Part shown: piece by piece, positions 7,345 through 8,669 of the stretch | Position numbering within the stretch: the stretch's first letter is position 1 | Layout of the letters: the number at the start of each line of letters is the position of its first letter | NCBI GenBank assembly: GCA_025455245.1 | Contig: JALOMX010000063.1 | Coordinates: 1 to 8,669, forward strand | DNA: 8,669 nt | Direction of reading: 5' to 3' | DNA from: Chitinophagaceae bacterium | GTDB lineage: Bacteria; Bacteroidota; Bacteroidia; Chitinophagales; Chitinophagaceae | The notes under the pieces: generated by a model | Database searches by the model: none | What the model saw: the letters and a program-made list of their open reading frames with translations, nothing else | What the model was told of the DNA's origin: nothing | Translations under genes and position numbers: made by a program

Positions 7345-7380
7345 AACGAATGCTTAATTTTGTAGGATTAAGCATTCGTT
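7345..7380 (+). terminator. Perfect 14-bp stem hairpin, likely intrinsic terminator of the ABC/peptidase operon
   Basis: Bases 7345-7358 and 7367-7380 are exact reverse complements (arm core ACGAATGCTTAAT / ATTAAGCATTCGT) with an 8-base loop TTTGTAGG. The right arm runs into TTGTTTTGG, giving a T-rich trailer. The hairpin begins 28 bases after the stop codon of the permease/peptidase gene, as expected for an intrinsic terminator. The complementary strand also has a moderately T-rich trailer, so it could act in both directions, though no gene arrives from that side. It overlaps a -7 promoter box and the upstream ATG of the following DUF58 frame. Confidence 0.75.
7355..7362 (+). promoter_or_regulatory. 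Exact TAnnTTTG -7 box for the DUF58 operon, inside the hairpin
   Basis: TAATTTTG at 7355-7362 matches the Bacteroidota -7 consensus exactly. It lies at the end of the left arm and start of the loop of the 7345-7380 hairpin. A good -33 TTTG is missing at the expected distance (the area near 7330 reads CACTTCCCG), so strength is uncertain. Initiation would fall around 7367-7370, downstream of the ATG at 7350 and about 16-19 bases before the TTG at 7386. This favours the TTG as the real start of the DUF58 gene. Confidence 0.4.
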
Positions 7381-7385
7381 TTGTT

Positions 7386-8258
7386 TTGGAAATAAGTGAA
7401 ATCATAAAAAAGGTAAGAAAGCTCGAAATCCGTTCGAGAAAGCTTTCTACCAACTATTTCAGCGGTGAATACCATTCTGCCTTCAGGGGCAAGGGAATGC
7501 TGTTTAAAGAAGTAAGGGACTACTATCCCGGCGATGATATCCGATTCATTGACTGGAACGTAAGTGCACGGTTTGGTCATCCGTTCAGTAAAGTTTTTGA
7601 GGAAGAAAGAGAACGGACGGTGATGTTGATAGTTGACTACAGTGAAAGTGTAAACCTTGGAAGTGTAAACCGTACAAAACGGGAAATGATGATCGATATT
7701 GCCGCTATACTTGGCTTTTCAGCCCTTAGCAATGGCGATAAGATCGGCGCCATCTTTTTTACCGATAAAGTTGAAAAATATATTCCGCCTTTAAAAGGAA
7801 GACAACACCTGCTGTTCATGTTACGTTCAATGATTGGATTTGAGCCAAAATCGGCAGGAACAGATACGAAGGCCGCTCTTGATTTTTTTCAGAAAACAAC
7901 AAGGGCAAAAACGATCCTTTTCCTGATTGGCGATATGAATGACCTCGACAATCATTCAATAGTTAAGGCAATTGGTCACCGGCATGATTCAATTGCAATT
8001 CAATTGCACGACCCTAAGGAAGATGCACTACCCAAAGCAGGACTCATCCCGATTGAACATTCCGAAACCGGAGAAATTGCATGGATTGACAGTTGTCATG
8101 AAGCGGGCAGAAATCAATGGAAGGAATTTCAACAAAGAAAACGGGTGCACCTGCAAAACTTTTTGAAAAGGGGCGGTTGGGACTTTTTACTTTGCAGCAC
8201 ACCGGATGATGAAGCAGCACTATTGCAAAAGTTCTTTCAAAAACGAGCACACCATTGA
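7386..8258 (+). CDS. DUF58 protein with von Willebrand A-like domain (Bat/MoxR-associated)
   Basis: With the TTG start at 7386 the product is 290 residues. An in-frame ATG at 7350 would add 12 residues (MLNFVGLSIRFV) encoded by the hairpin; I judge that start unlikely. The N terminus from EISEIIKKVRKLEIRSRKLS is the family-typical beginning, followed by FSGEYHSAFRGKGM and the DUF58 core EVRDYYPGDDIRFIDWNVSAR. The vWA-like part has a complete MIDAS: D-Y-S-E-S (residues 96-100 counted from ATG 7350), Thr in GTDT (171) and Asp in IGDMND (195), so metal-dependent binding to a partner is expected. Members usually work with a MoxR AAA+ ATPase and membrane-bound BatA/BatB vWA proteins in envelope-related or chaperone-like roles; the mechanism is poorly defined. 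No moxR lies just upstream here. The stop codon overlaps the next start (TTGA), implying translational coupling. Confidence 0.92.
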   Translation: MEISEIIKKVRKLEIRSRKLSTNYFSGEYHSAFRGKGMLFKEVRDYYPGDDIRFIDWNVSARFGHPFSKVFEEERERTVMLIVDYSESVNLGSVNRTKREMMIDIAAILGFSALSNGDKIGAIFFTDKVEKYIPPLKGRQHLLFMLRSMIGFEPKSAGTDTKAALDFFQKTTRAKTILFLIGDMNDLDNHSIVKAIGHRHDSIAIQLHDPKEDALPKAGLIPIEHSETGEIAWIDSCHEAGRNQWKEFQQRKRVHLQNFLKRGGWDFLLCSTPDDEAALLQKFFQKRAHH

Positions 8259-8669
8259 GGAAATCATTCATATTCATATGGCTCTTATCAATCAGTTTTT
8301 TAGCTGATGCACAGCAGAATATCATAAAAGAACTTGCCGAACCATTTTACATTGAATTGACATTCGATGCAAATGAAAATGTAACAGCAAAAGAAAGTCC
8401 TTCCGGAATGTTTGAGGTACTGGAAATATTACAGATTTCCGCCAATCAACAAAACAATACCAAACAGGTTGCCATACAAATGGTTGCATATGATACAGGC
8501 GTATTCAGGCTTTCGGAATTAATTAACGGTATTAATCCCCAAAAAGACATCATGATCTCAATTGGTAGTCCACCGGAAAACCTGATAAAAGAATATGCAC
8601 CCGTCAAAGAGATAGACATAAATTTTAAAGAGCCAACAGACTATCAAAAATATTTTTTACTCTCAGCAG
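8255..8669 (+). CDS. BatD-like exported protein of the DUF58/Bat operon, N-terminal part (3' end outside window)
   Basis: The frame starts at TTG 8255, overlapping the DUF58 stop in TTGA, and stays open to the window end (138 codons). The start is supported by a textbook signal peptide beginning MRKSFIFIWLLS and ending LADA|QQ with an A-x-A cleavage site near residue 19. The mature part is beta-rich: FYIELTFDANENVTAKE, then MVAYDTGVFRLSEL and APVKEIDINFKEP. This pattern resembles the Ig-like domains of BatD and the short BatD-like proteins that follow DUF58 in Bacteroidota, where a 'T.FDSG...IP' strand and an 'IKDIK.P' tail recur. It probably faces the periplasm and is membrane-anchored downstream, but the anchor is out of view. 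Position in the operon supports the call; sequence similarity judged by eye is moderate. Confidence 0.65.
   Translation, partial: MRKSFIFIWLLSISFLADAQQNIIKELAEPFYIELTFDANENVTAKESPSGMFEVLEILQISANQQNNTKQVAIQMVAYDTGVFRLSELINGINPQKDIMISIGSPPENLIKEYAPVKEIDINFKEPTDYQKYFLLSA

Noticed and set aside
8044..8325. 93-codon minus-strand frame across the DUF58/BatD-like junction
   Set aside because: Antisense to two supported genes with a TTGA coupling and a signal peptide; composition looks random.
1..8669. tRNA, rRNA, CRISPR arrays, insertion sequences or attachment sites
   Set aside because: I saw no cloverleaf-like segments, regularly spaced repeats, transposase motifs or paired terminal repeats; the window reads as ordinary chromosomal gene order.

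Overview
The window looks like chromosomal DNA of a Bacteroidota member, most likely of the Chitinophagaceae/Chitinophagales type. The evidence is a FISUMP-domain surface protein end, a Bat-type DUF58 operon, an ABC permease fused to an M1 peptidase, the absence of Shine-Dalgarno sequences before starts, and promoter-like TTTG / TAnnTTTG elements. This assignment is inferred from gene content and motifs; no rRNA or other taxonomic marker is present.

Layout. Bases 1-341 hold the C-terminal end of a FISUMP-domain protein on the + strand. Bases 342-558 carry no recognisable gene, only a weak hairpin. A 34-residue membrane-peptide ORF (559-663, +) runs head-on into a DUF2892 (YgaP-like transmembrane) gene (677-880, -). 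A 183-base divergent spacer with a good promoter candidate leads to an exported N-acyl-D-amino-acid deacylase-type amidohydrolase (1064-2647, +). A second promoter candidate drives a two-gene unit: an ABC ATPase (2761-3648) and a 1214-residue protein (3673-7317). That protein fuses two ABC-2 permease halves (13 predicted membrane spans) to an extracytoplasmic M1 zinc peptidase. The unit ends at a perfect 14-bp stem hairpin (7345-7380). The hairpin also contains an exact TAATTTTG -7 element for the next unit: a DUF58 protein with a complete MIDAS motif (best start TTG 7386), translationally coupled by a TTGA overlap to an exported BatD-like protein cut by the window end.

How the genes work together. 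The ATPase and the permease/peptidase should form one membrane machine. The fused permease supplies both membrane halves, an ATPase dimer powers it, and the odd number of spans places the zinc peptidase outside the cytoplasm. Its substrate is unknown. The DUF58 and BatD-like genes begin a Bat-type envelope operon, here without a moxR gene just upstream. The amidohydrolase probably acts on N-acyl-D-amino acids or related amides in the periplasm; no link to the ABC unit is visible apart from adjacency.

The most interesting points are these: a lysine-codon A-run with two in-frame A_AAA_AAG heptamers, where a -1 shift would end translation right after the first permease half; loss of the GxMEN motif in the peptidase; the hairpin that is both a likely terminator and a promoter part; and the 34-residue membrane ORF.
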